Below the pieces are notes generated by a model. That model saw only the letters and a program-made list of their open reading frames with translations, was not told where the DNA came from and made no database searches. The translations under genes and the position numbers were made by a program. A DNA stretch of 64,000 bases from Eutreptiella sp. 'Long Island Sound 2002' (lineage: Eukaryota; Euglenozoa; Euglenophyceae; Eutreptiales; Eutreptiaceae): positions 152,786,352-152,850,351 of the forward strand of contig OZ038381.1 in assembly GCA_964036045.1 (NCBI GenBank), read 5' to 3'. Shown here piece after piece: positions 13,601 through 25,600 of this stretch. Each line of letters begins with the position of its first letter. Position 1 is the first letter of the stretch.

Positions 13601-16600
13601 ACACCCCCTGCCAGGGGGGGCTGTTGGTTGATGATGCGAGGAGAAGGATGCACTCTTTGGCACAGCCACCACACCATAGAGTCAGGCAGGCATCACATCC
13701 AGCCACCTTGCGACGCCTGCCCTGAACCTCATGGAGTGCCCAGGCCCGCAAAGTACTCGTTTTGAGCATTGCGTGTTTCGATTCGCTGCCTCGTGGGGTG
13801 TCCACTGGCACAAGGCACTTGTATCAATTCCCCACAGGGGAGTCGTTCTTGTTCTCGCCCTCATCCCTATCCCGCAGCCATGGCAGACGGGTTAACTGCA
13901 GGGGGGTTACAGGGCCAGTGAGGTGCTGAAAAAAGCACAAGGAGAAGATATGGGGGTGCCACCTGAAAAGCTGAACAGGCATGAAACACAACGCCCAAAA
14001 GACAGTGCAACGTGCGTTGCACCACATGTTGTTTTTCCCCTTTAGACCCCGCCACACGCGGGTACGGGGCCGGTCGTCACTAAAGCCGGCCATGCCGCGC
14101 GTGCACAAGCTGCTGCCCACAGTGAGGAAACTGGGCCGTGCAGCGCTCGGGCAGTTGTGAGCAGGCCCAGCCAAACGCTTGCTTATGGTGAGAGACATAT
14201 CCGCTCCTGCCCAGCAGGCACTCCCCGCACGCCATCGACAGATGAAGCTGCACACCTGAACTCTTGGCACAGTAGAATTGCGTTCTGATAGAGCACGATT
14301 TGGGTTGCCAGGCTTCCCGCAGTCGTCACGTAGAGCAATGACCCGGCCGTCCCGTTCTGCCAGTCCACAGAGGCGCTCACCGCAGGGTCGACAGACAGGA
14401 TCCATTGCCCACTGGGCGTCGTGAAATTGGCCTGGCGCACCTGGCACCGTGGCACCACACAGTCCTGTCGGCACGCGGCGACGTCCAGACAGTCTCGTGG
14501 GCACTGCTCACATTCACCGGACTGGCAGGTGCCGTCGCCGCAGCTGCTCGTCTTGAACTTGTCCTGGGCGCAACCACAATTGTTCAGGGAGACATGGGGG
14601 GCTGAGGTGTGATGCTGGACTCCAACGCCAGCGCTCTGTGATTGGAAGGTCCAGGGGTGTGGGGTAAATTCACTTGCAGGGGGGGCTTTGCCACAGAGGC
14701 TGAGTAAGTGTGCCGGATGGGTGTACACACTGGTTTGGGCTCTCAGGAATAAAAAAATTTGTGACATCACAAGTGTGGGGGGGGGGGGGGGGGCGGGGCT
14801 CACTTGCTGGACACCCTGATTCTTCCTCCGTTAGCCGAACTGAAGCCAGGCCCGAACGGCATTCATGGCAAACTACTTCATGCTACCTGGGTGTACATGG
14901 CAGTTTCAGCCCTCTAACCCCCTTTGTCAGACGCGGTCCCTTGTGCCCTGGATGGATTGCAACTCAGAGCCCGAACACAGCGGTCCAATGGTCACATCAG
15001 CCCTGAATCCTATGTACGGGAGGGAGTCTGAAACACGCTGGTCGGTCATGGTTTTGGAGGGCACAAAAGAGCACTCCAGACACGGTGGTCTGCTGAACAC
15101 AGCATGTGCTCACTGGTGCTTGGACACACACCGAACCCAACCTGACCCCCTCTGGGGAGTTGTTCGCCGGGGCCAGGGGCCATTCAAGCCCCCCCCCCCC
15201 CCCCCGCAGCCCCCCAAATGGGCATGGGTTCCAAGTTGAAGACTTCAGCAGTTTTGAATCACAGCTGTACTTGAATGGCAATTGCAATCAATCCAGAGGG
15301 TGATCGGGTTGCATCGGGCGTCGGTTCAGCACCAGTGAGCACATGGTGTGTCCAGCATGTCTGGAGCAAGCGGGAAAAAAATTGGCTGTGCTACGGCATG
15401 CTATGGCATGTTTCAAGCTGTTGGTAGCGGTACAATACTTGTCTAAAATCACAAAGGCACAAAAAACCCATGCCCCACTCCTCCCCAATGCATCCCCAAC
15501 CAACTTGCAAAGGCTCAATACCATAGAAACAATTCACAGCTCTGCCTACTGGTCCTCGTTCTCAGCACACTTCCGCTTCTTGTCCATTTTGTTGATATAC
15601 ACAATTGCCAAATGGCGCAGTGCATCACGATTCATATGCAGGCAACCATGTGTCAAAATGTGGCCCATGAAAATGAATGCTCATTCCAGGTGACATGCAG
15701 ACAGATGGTGGCGAATAAAAAAGACTGCAAGGGAGGAAAATGCAGGAAAATCTGCAGCTTTGACTTCCCACCATGCAACAGGGATGGATGTAACTGTGGG
15801 GTTGGGCCCCCCTTCCCACCCCCCAACCCCCCCATATTGTGACAAAGCGTCACAATATCCATCACAAAAAAAGCACCGTGGAGCCCTTTGGGCGTTACAA
15901 TATTTCCGGAACCAGCGATTTCCCACTATGGCCCGTTATATCTTTCATGACATGTCACAATGCCCCCTGCCCCCTCCCCCCATCCCCCGAGTGGTGCGAA
16001 AATGAGATCCATCCCTGGCATGCAACTTGCAGAAGTTGTCGTTGGCAATGGATTTGTGAGCCGGTAACACAAGATACACGGTGACACTGCGACATTAGCA
16101 ACAAATCAGGGTGCCGCTGCATGCGGCAACATGCTGCGGCATGCTTCAAACCAACAGCCCTAAAGCCCGGGGGGGGGGGGGGGGGGCGGGCCCGGTCCTT
16201 GTATGCGACCCCCCCCCAGCCCCCCCCCCCCCCCCCTCCCGGGTTTTGAAAGATAGTGGTGCCGGGTCGGCCACCAACAAGTGTCTCTAGAAAAAACTGT
16301 CCGGCGCCAAAGGCGCCAAAATTTTTTTTTCATACTATGTGTTTATACTCCGGCAGGAACACCCCCCGACCCCCGGCTGGACCCCCCCCCAAGTTTTGAA
16401 AGATAGTTGGGGGGTGGGTCGCATCAGGACCGGTTGTAGTCGCCCCCCCGTGCCCCAAAGATCTGGTGCTGCGGCATGCTTCAACTGATGGTGCTTGGTC
16501 TAGAGTACTCCTTGTTTCCTCAAAAGCCATGACAGAGCAGGGCGTCTCAGGCTCCCCTACATCGGACTCGGTGCCGGGGCCTGCCCAGGGCAGGTGCAGT

Positions 16601-19600
16601 GAAGCCTGACACCCAAACAACTCATACACCGAAAATGAATACGACGGGGTACAGGCACTGGGTAGTGCTCTGGAAATGGACTACGCCGATGCCACCTGAA
16701 TCCCCTGACAAGACCAGTAGCATGGCTGGAACTCCCATCACCGCTGGCGGGGCGATGCGCTGGCTAACGACAGGACCCAGAGATCCCGAGGCTCCAGAGG
16801 CGTGCCTCTGACAGAGAACAGAAGCGAGCAAGGAATCAACTTGGAGAGCAGCGCAGGACGTACTGTGTTTGCATTGATGTATGTCGCAGTAGGATAGTCC
16901 GTTGGGTCGCAGCCTGTGGAATGTGTGTTCGTATTCTGGTACAGCCTGACGTAGTCGATGGACATGGTCTGTGGGTAAGTATACGACGCGTCACGGGGCT
17001 GGAACCCGGCCTCCGAACTCGCCACATTCAATATGATGTACATGGGTTCTACTGGGATTTGGCGTTGCCCTACAGTCTGGTTGGTGTTGGCGTAGTTGGT
17101 CTTGGACGTCATGGCATCTTTGCTGACGTTGAACAGCAGCACATCGTCAATGTACCACGAAATGTACTCTCCCGGCTCGATGTACATCCCGTACGTGTGC
17201 ATGTCCTCGAAATAGGTGTCGGCGAGGTTGCTCTCCGCAGAGATGCAGTCCTGAGCCATGTGACGCATCAGGCGTACCATGGGGGTGAAAAAACTGTGGG
17301 GGTGAACCATGCGGGTGAAAGTATGTTTCCACAAATTATGTGTTGTTCATTCTGTCCCAATCCTTAAATGTGCTTGTTTTAATTATGTCCATTTTCCTGA
17401 AAATAGGAATTGTCTTTTGCTTGCTGCTTGCGTTTGGCTGCAGCTGCAGCTGCAGCTTGCAACACTGTCTAGATGGCATCAGATGAGACAAAGAGCGGTT
17501 GGACAAGAAAGCGGTCCATTGATGGTACGGAGTTGCTGCTGGTTGAATGCAGTGTATAGGACGCACTGCACATACAGACAAGCACGCTGCCGGGGCTTGG
17601 GCTGGGTCTATGAAACTGTCACGGTGCCGCTTTGTACAACCACCTGATTGCCAATGCGTCTGGAGTTTTCCGTAAGAATTTATGCAACAGAATTTCTACG
17701 GTACAAATCCCCCCCACCCCACCGGTATGCACACAGATGTAATGTGCAGAGCGACTGGGTGCTTGCCAGGCCGACAATCTAATGGGCTGGGAGATGGGAC
17801 GGGAGAGTCTTATAGGACACATAGGATTGCTGAGGGCACACAGGGTTGCAGAGTGCTGATGAGGACGGCAAAGGGACGTACAGAGGTTTGCGGATAGCAG
17901 AGAGTGCAGTGAGTTGAGGCAAGCGGTTGCAGATGGATGCAGGAGAATGCATAGACTGGTGATTCCGAGGATTGCAGAGCGGGGGCAGCGCTGTGGATCA
18001 TGAACCCCATACAGCCCTCCACAAACCTCGACCAACCCCATCAACAGTTTACTATCAACCCTTTGTGCCGCTCTTCATCAACCTACAACATCCATCACGC
18101 CGTCAAACCCCCCACCGTCAAACCCCCCGTAACCCCCATCCCCAAGCGTCGCACTTCTCAATGGACCTCTGTGCCCCCGAACAGTCCCATTCAGTCATCT
18201 CCTACCCTTATCTCAATCCTCAACATCTTACATCATCCCTCTGCAATCTTGTACAATCCAGCACAACCCCCTGCAACCCTCTACAGCCTTCTGCATCGCT
18301 CTGTATTACTGCTCATGGCTCGACAACCTAATATAACCCTTTACATCCCATATCTTGGGGCCTATAATCGATTGCACTGCCCGTTTCTTGAGCTCATGAT
18401 TGACAGCTGCGGACTCTGTTCCTTGTGGACCAGTACATGGCCTTGGATGCCACTGCCCAGCCATCCCGTGACTAGAGCACACGACCCTGTCCATCCATGC
18501 CTTGTCATCGTGCCATCTGTTGCGCACGGAGAGAAATGGTGCTCTTCAAAGGGCTGGCGGATGTATGCTACAGCATCAGCACTGCACCTGCAAAGTGTTG
18601 CCCAAGATGTCTGGGTTGGCGGTGGAGTCTGGCTGCATACACCACGTGTTCATGCCGGTGGCGAATCCGTTGTTCGTTTGGAAGTCGATGCCGGTGCATG
18701 TGTCCGACTCGTTGCGGCAATCCCCGTAATCACCAGCCCCGTGGACCGTGTTGGGGGGGATTTTGGGGCCCATCTGCAGCGATGTTGACACGTGCGCGGG
18801 TCGGTACCCATTGCCACCACCACCAGGGGGTACCACGAGCTCAAACACGTCGGCCTGGAGAAGTTGAGGAGGGAGAGAGGGACGGATGGAAGGAGAGAGG
18901 GAGGGAGGGAGGGAGGGATGAAGGGATGGAGGGAAGCCACAGTGAAACAGCGGGGATGAATGAATGTGGGGGCAAAAGAGGGGTCTCCTGGCGGTTGGAG
19001 TGCAACCGACAGGTGACTGACAGCAGTCGGAAGACTGATGGTTTTTGAGGCTGATTCGTGGAGCTCCATGCTGACTAACGGTGGTGTTGTCGGCCCTGGC
19101 GTCATGGAAGCTGCAGTAATTTTTTTGTACCCGTAAAGGATAGCACTTCAGCCTGGGACATTTGTTTCCATTCCGGCACCATGTCATTGCACCCCGCCCC
19201 TCTTCAGTCCTTGTGCATTTTACGCCTCGTTGTACCTGGACTCTGATTTCATGAACGTTGCACATGTTTACCGGCCCTTTCTGTCACCTGGGACAGCCGG
19301 TGACTTTCTCTTGTGGCTCAAGCATCAATTCATGTTAATCAATTACCACCTGATGTCGATCAACACCTGACGTGAATCACTCACCAAGTGATATGAATCA
19401 ATCACCACCCCTCCATTGCCTCAGTGGTGAGAGGCTCCACCTCCTAGACCAACGATCCCAAGTATGACCCCAGGAAGGCAATCACAACTCCAGCAGCGGA
19501 GAAGGAAAGCCGAAGTTCTCTACCACCGATTGGGGGTTCAACCGTGAGGCTTGAAATCGGTCAGCGCTCTGGCCTTGGTTGCGCTGGCGAATCATGCCAA

Positions 19601-22600
19601 AATCCGGGTCCCATGCCCCGAAATACCCTCCAACTGCCGTCGGCTGTCGGGTGTCGTTAAGGGCTACCTTCAACAAATTTGAACAAAACAGTGCCATGGC
19701 CGGTCCTACCGCGCTGTCAGACTGGATTCATCTCGTGCCAGTGTGACGCACCCTCGCCAACGGACGCAGGCCATGCAATGCCATGTCACTCCATGCCAGC
19801 CCTTGGCTTGGCTTCGCTTGGCTGCGTTTGACGAGGCGAGTGAGCGCGGGCAGTTCCACGCGCTGGCTGGCAGTACGGCAGAGTTAAACTTCTGAAGGAT
19901 CAGAAGTACTTTCCGCAAGGGCGCCGGGCAGTGCAGTGATGATGGGGCTGGGCGGGGAGGTGCTCCAAAAGGCGGGGGGCAGGAAGGAGCGAGACCTCGC
20001 AAACACCGCGCCCGACGTTCGCGGTGAACCCGTACGTGGAGCTGAAGTCGCCGCAGGCGCTGAAATTCTGCGCGGGGAGGTCGCTGTTCTCCCAATCCGC
20101 CTGGCCAAAATACGCAGCGTCATCGCAGGTGCTGTACGTGAACGGCCACATCCCGGCGGTCGTCTCGAGGTATCCCGCGCGGCCGAGGTTCGCGAGCGTC
20201 CAGAACGCGGCCCACATGCCGCTCTGGGTGGCGGTGCCGGGCTGGCGCAGGCGCGCCTCCAGGTACCCCCCGGTGTAACAGAACTTGTTCCAGCCCTGCA
20301 GCATCGCAGACTTGAACTGCTTTTCAGTGTTGTACAGGTCGAAAGTCACGTTCTGGTCGAAATTAATATTCGCGTACCCGCCGGAGAGGGTTACGCCGGT
20401 CGGTTTGTAGATCTCGTCGTCGCCGGTGGCGCTGTGCACACCCACATGTACAGGGGATGGGAAGATTTTTGGGACATTTCGAGGGGGAAAGTGCGTTGTT
20501 CACCAAAGCGGCAACGTTGTTCCAGGGCCCAAATCCCCCCCCCCCGCGCCTGATTGTCCAATCAGCGCTGGGAACACCGAAACTTGGAGGTAGTTTGCAG
20601 AACCAGCGCCCAACGCTGTTGGACACGCCGCTGTTTGCAGTGCCGCAGCACTGAATGCAAGCAGTGGAATAGGGCAACAATGTACAACAAACAGCAAAGC
20701 AACGGAATCATCTGCAACCTGCAATCCGCAAACCGACGCCATGGCTCTGGTATCCGCCACAATCAAGAGGGAGGGGGGTCGTCGATTTCACGGTCCAAAA
20801 AGTTGCAGAAGGGGCGCCCCGTGCTGTTTGAACACGCGGCCGTTTGTGCGGGGCGCAGGGTAGACCACCAACATGTTCCAGTAACAGCTTCACGGTGAAC
20901 TCAAACAATGACATGTGCCACGTCCAGCCCAACTGGCTTTTGCATCGCGTGACGCAGAATTGTACATAGTTCAGAAAACATTGATCGTGCTACGCTTCTG
21001 TGTTTTTAAAGGCACCTGAGGATAGGCCCAAACCAGCATCATTTTGTGTGGAGAACACCCCCACACACAGTTGCAGACCCCCCCCCCCCCTGTTCACAGA
21101 AGCACTGTGAAGGTGCGTCTGCCAGAACACATGTAAGGGACCTTCACATGAGGCTTTGGGCGAGCAACCTGGGCAACAGGTTCGTCAAGGGGTCCACCCA
21201 AGCACTGGCTGCACCTGCCATCACAACTCTCATCGCTATCTGTGTGCTGCAGTTTGACGGAGTGTCTGACAAGCGGCGACGAAGAGACTGAGCCTCAAAA
21301 ACACTGCACCCTTGAAGCCAGGAAGTGCGCACTGACTTGTATCCTACCGCAACAACAGCATCCTAATCCCCCATGAACGGTACCTTTGTCCTTTTCGTGC
21401 ATTACTTGCTTCCAATCACGTATCCTATCTGTACTTCACTGGACTGGCCTGTCATCATCATCTTGATCTCCGTGTATTTGCAGCCCTACACCTGAATCGA
21501 ACTGTTCATCGTCACGTGCATACCTACATACATCACCGTGCGCACATCAAGAGGCCCACCTGTAGTGCAGGTCCACAGCCTCCCACTTTGCGTCTTTATT
21601 GTAACCGAAATCGCGCGTTTCATCATTGAATTCGTCGCTGAAGACCAGCGTCAGCGTCGTCCCGTTCACGGTCTTGGTCTGGTCGGCAGTGGCCGTGTCG
21701 GAGTCAACCCAACTTGAGAGTGTCGGGGTCGTCTCGACTGTGTCAGCGTACGATGTTGGCAGGTCTGGCACCTGAACGAGGGCAATGATGGCGGTGGAAG
21801 CAGAGGGATGGCAGTTGGAGAATAAACGATGGGCGTGGTGGCTGATGCCGTTCTGAAACGTGCACAAGGGCGCCCGGAGCCTAAACGGTGGGCAGTTGGA
21901 GACTAAACGACGGGCAGTGGCTAAACGATGGCAGTTTCCAAGGCGGTAATTGGGAGGCGACGTACCGCGATGTGCGTCACGCTGCACGAGTCGAAGGCGT
22001 CCTCACACACGCTCCGGTTGGTCCAGGCGCACCAGTGCTTTTCATTGCTGCTGAAGTAGCATGTGGCGATGGCTGCGCACGCCCAGTCCACGGCGCAGGT
22101 GTCACCCCCAAATGCGTCGACGATCTGCTGTGCGTAGGTGTCGATGTCGGCGAGGTCATAGCAGGTGCCGATGTCCTGGCCATTCCAGGCAGAGCACAGT
22201 GACAGCCCCGAGGCAGTCTGGCACGTGGCGCTCGTCGAGGTCGTGTTCAGGGAGGCCTCAGTGTAATATCCGAGGGTTGTGTCACCAGAGTACGTCTGCC
22301 ACGGAGAGGGGGGACGGGTGAACGCCGGGCGTGGCATCAACACGGGCCAAGAGCCCAGGGGTGCCCCCATCCCTTTGGTCGAAAACGCGTTATGGCGCAA
22401 TCCATGCACCGGCTCTAGACACAATCTTGGCCCACGTTCCGCAGAAGAGCGAGGGGAAAAAACTTGTACGGCGCCCACAGAGCCAAACTTACGCCAAACC
22501 ACAGGAACAGTCTCGGCGCAATAAAGGGGGCCGGGGGAGGGGAGAGCCGTGTAGGAACTACAGCTGAGCATCAACCCCTGATAGTGTGCATTTTGTGTTC

Positions 22601-25600
22601 ATTGTGAGCTGCCAGTAGCTCACGAGGCATGAGTTGACAATGGTTTGCACGGATGTAGAGCGGTGTGCACGGTTCACGCAGACTGACGCGGATGGACGTG
22701 GACATTTACTGCGAATCTTCCATGTCCCTACAGCCCAACGCACCTTTGATTCTGCTTTTGTGTTGAGGGAGGGAGAGGGTATATGGCAGCACAGCTGCGC
22801 AGACTGTCGACACGGCTTACACGGGGGCAAAAGATGCGCCACCGAAAACAGAGCCTCTCTGTTGCGGAATAGTAGAAATGCATGGTACAGGTGTGCGGGA
22901 AATGCCTTACAAGGAGCGACACGACCAATTCCAGGAAACAAATCTAACAACATGTCAGTGAGCAATGAGCAGACAAAATGCCATACAAGAGGGTTCGGAA
23001 AAGATCTGTCAGACCTGTGTATGTTACATTTATGTTGTGCGTGTATTGAAAATGTGCATTGCATATGAATACTGTTTGTGTATGTTGCAAATATATGTTG
23101 TGTATCTCTCGGGGACATTCATCGTGCGCCAACGCGGTGGGTCTTGGCATTTTTCCCGGGGGTTTTCAACTTTTCATCCGATGTGCCAAAATATCGTTCC
23201 CTGGAGGGGCGGGTATATGTATACTTTTTGAAATCTGTGTGAAAAGGCCATTTCAGAAATGTATGGGTTGGGGGGGGGGGGGGTAGGTGACCATGATTTT
23301 GAGCAAACAGCTGGAAACTGGACGATACACGGGCCCGAATCGTCCGCATTGTTGTCCTGTTCCACAAGGGCTGGGACTCCACTGGGGCACACGTCGCCCT
23401 GCTTGTGAATGGGCACATATTTTTTAACATCGATGCATGTGGCCAAGAACTCGTGCCGTGAGGCCTTCGTGGGGTGCACTTTACGATCCCAAAACTGGCT
23501 TGCAAAAGAAGCGGCCTCTGACGTGGACAGAATTTGGTGCTCCTTGTGGGTGCATGCAGGTTGTTGTGAACCAACTGGGCGAGGCTTCTTCACTTGCTTG
23601 GCAGGATGTTGAGTCACTTGCACCCACTCTGCACCCCCGGAGCGAGCTCTTTTACGCACCAAAGGCTTTTGTGGTGCATCAGGGGAAGCAACAGCCCGTG
23701 GAGTGAATTTGTATGAAGACATGGTAGCTGCCTGTTGACAAAACGGGGCAGCAGGCAGCACACACACCGTCCAAGACGGACGAAAATCTCAAACATATCG
23801 GCAGTCCAGCATGCAAACCTAGGGTGTTCTGAATAGCCCTTTTCAAGGGCTTTCCGAATCTACCCACATACCCACCCCCTACGGGACGCACAGTGGGCAG
23901 AAATAAGGCAACAATGACGACGACCATTGAAAACCCACCGAGTTGGCGCATAATGCAACGACCCCGAGAGATATTTGTATCGCACATGTGTAATGCTTAT
24001 CTATATTGTTTTGTGCAGGGCATGCGGGCATTGTTTGTGTCTACGTGATATCTGTGTTGCACATGTGCATCGCAAATGTGCATTGTATGAGTTTTGTTAA
24101 CACGGTGTTCCTGCATGACTTTTGCATTTTCGAGTTTTAATTTGCATCTGACCATATTCTTTATTTGTATTGCAGATGTGCATTGTTTATGCTGATTCTG
24201 CATTGGCATTACACATGTGTATCTTGTGCATTGTGCACATGTATTGCACATTGTGATGCAAATTGTGTTTGTGCACTGCTGCTGTGTGTGTGCCAAGGTA
24301 TCATTTCTAGACATGCTCAAACTGCGAGGTTCAACATCTCTACGTCCTACTGCCACTACAAACCATGTGTCCGAAGGTCCATGCTTTGCAGGTGGGCCGC
24401 CCCAAGGGCAATCTTGCTATTATATGCACACCGCGCCGCCAACGCACTGCGGCTCATGCCCTGCAATCCCATCCATGGTGCACCAAGACACACATTGCAT
24501 ACACGTGTGCCCTACCGCTCCCCACATCCCATCCCATGCATCCCTGAGGGAGAAGAGGGGGTCCTAGGGGCTGGGAGTTCGCCCGTAGTGCACCAAAGAA
24601 GGGTGCTGAAAAGAAGAAAGCTACCTCCTGGATCCTAGGAACAAGACGGGGGGCATGGAGCTTGTCATGTCCCCCGTGGGGCCCTGAGCAGGGCCTGCCA
24701 TCCAACCAACCAAGAGGAGGAGAGAAACAATAACAAACAAACGGACAAAAGGGTGGATGCACACCCCCTCAGACCGTCAGCACCACAGGCGCCAGCGTGT
24801 GTTGTTGAAGCCTCTCACGCAGATACTGCAGGCGGCCCGGGTGTTGCAGCCGCCCCTGATTAGCCAGACGGTCCGCTCTCTAGTTACCGAGTATGCCCAC
24901 GTGGCTATACACGTGCTTAAAGCGGGTAGGGGCCGAGCGAGCCGAAAGTGAGTCTCGCAGCGCCTCCCACAAGTCGCGGTTGGTCACGTGTTGTCCCAGC
25001 AAGAAGCAGCGATTCAGGTATCGGGTGGCCCCGTCGCAAACATACTTACTATCCGTCACCACTCGGAGTGGCTGTGTTGGCGGTACCGCCTTCGGGGCAG
25101 CGATGTAGGCAGGCAGCTCTACCCGATTGTTGGTCTGTGTGGGGTCCTCCAAGGGGAGGGCCAGATTCCGTGGGTCCAGAGGAGCAAACCATACCCCATA
25201 CCCTGAATCCCACTCCCGGGCTCTCCTCCGCGAAGGAGCCATCCGTATATACCTGGGGCAGGTGTTGCAACGGACCCACTTCCGGCCCCTCTGCCTCCGC
25301 CGCCGTTGCCCGCTTGCGCCCCGGCTTGTCCCAGCGAAAGGGACGGATGAGGTATGGGTTTGGGGAGCTGCCCCCCCCACCGCCCCACCCACCCGGGCCT
25401 GGCCGCTTTTGAGAGTCTACCGACGACCCTGGGCGAACCAGGATGTCCTTGTCCGCCAGCCATCGCTAGATGCGCTGCATATACAAATGCACGGCTTCAT
25501 GCACCAAAGAAAGTGCTGGCATCTCAAGCCACTGCGCTAGCTCAGAATGCAAGATGCGGAAAAACATGTCCCTGTCCGGCGCCTCCGACCGAAAGGTCAC

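Noticed and set aside
17251-17294. Pyrimidine-rich AG at 17294 as the exon 8 acceptor
   Set aside because: It would break the reading phase with exon 7, and the extra residues do not match the KRE6 family, whereas the AG at 17251 keeps both.
19482-19697. Short minus-strand frame (MALFCSNLLKVALNDTRQP) between exons 6 and 7 as an extra exon
   Set aside because: Exons 6 and 7 already join in phase through the catalytic motif, so an exon here would interrupt it.
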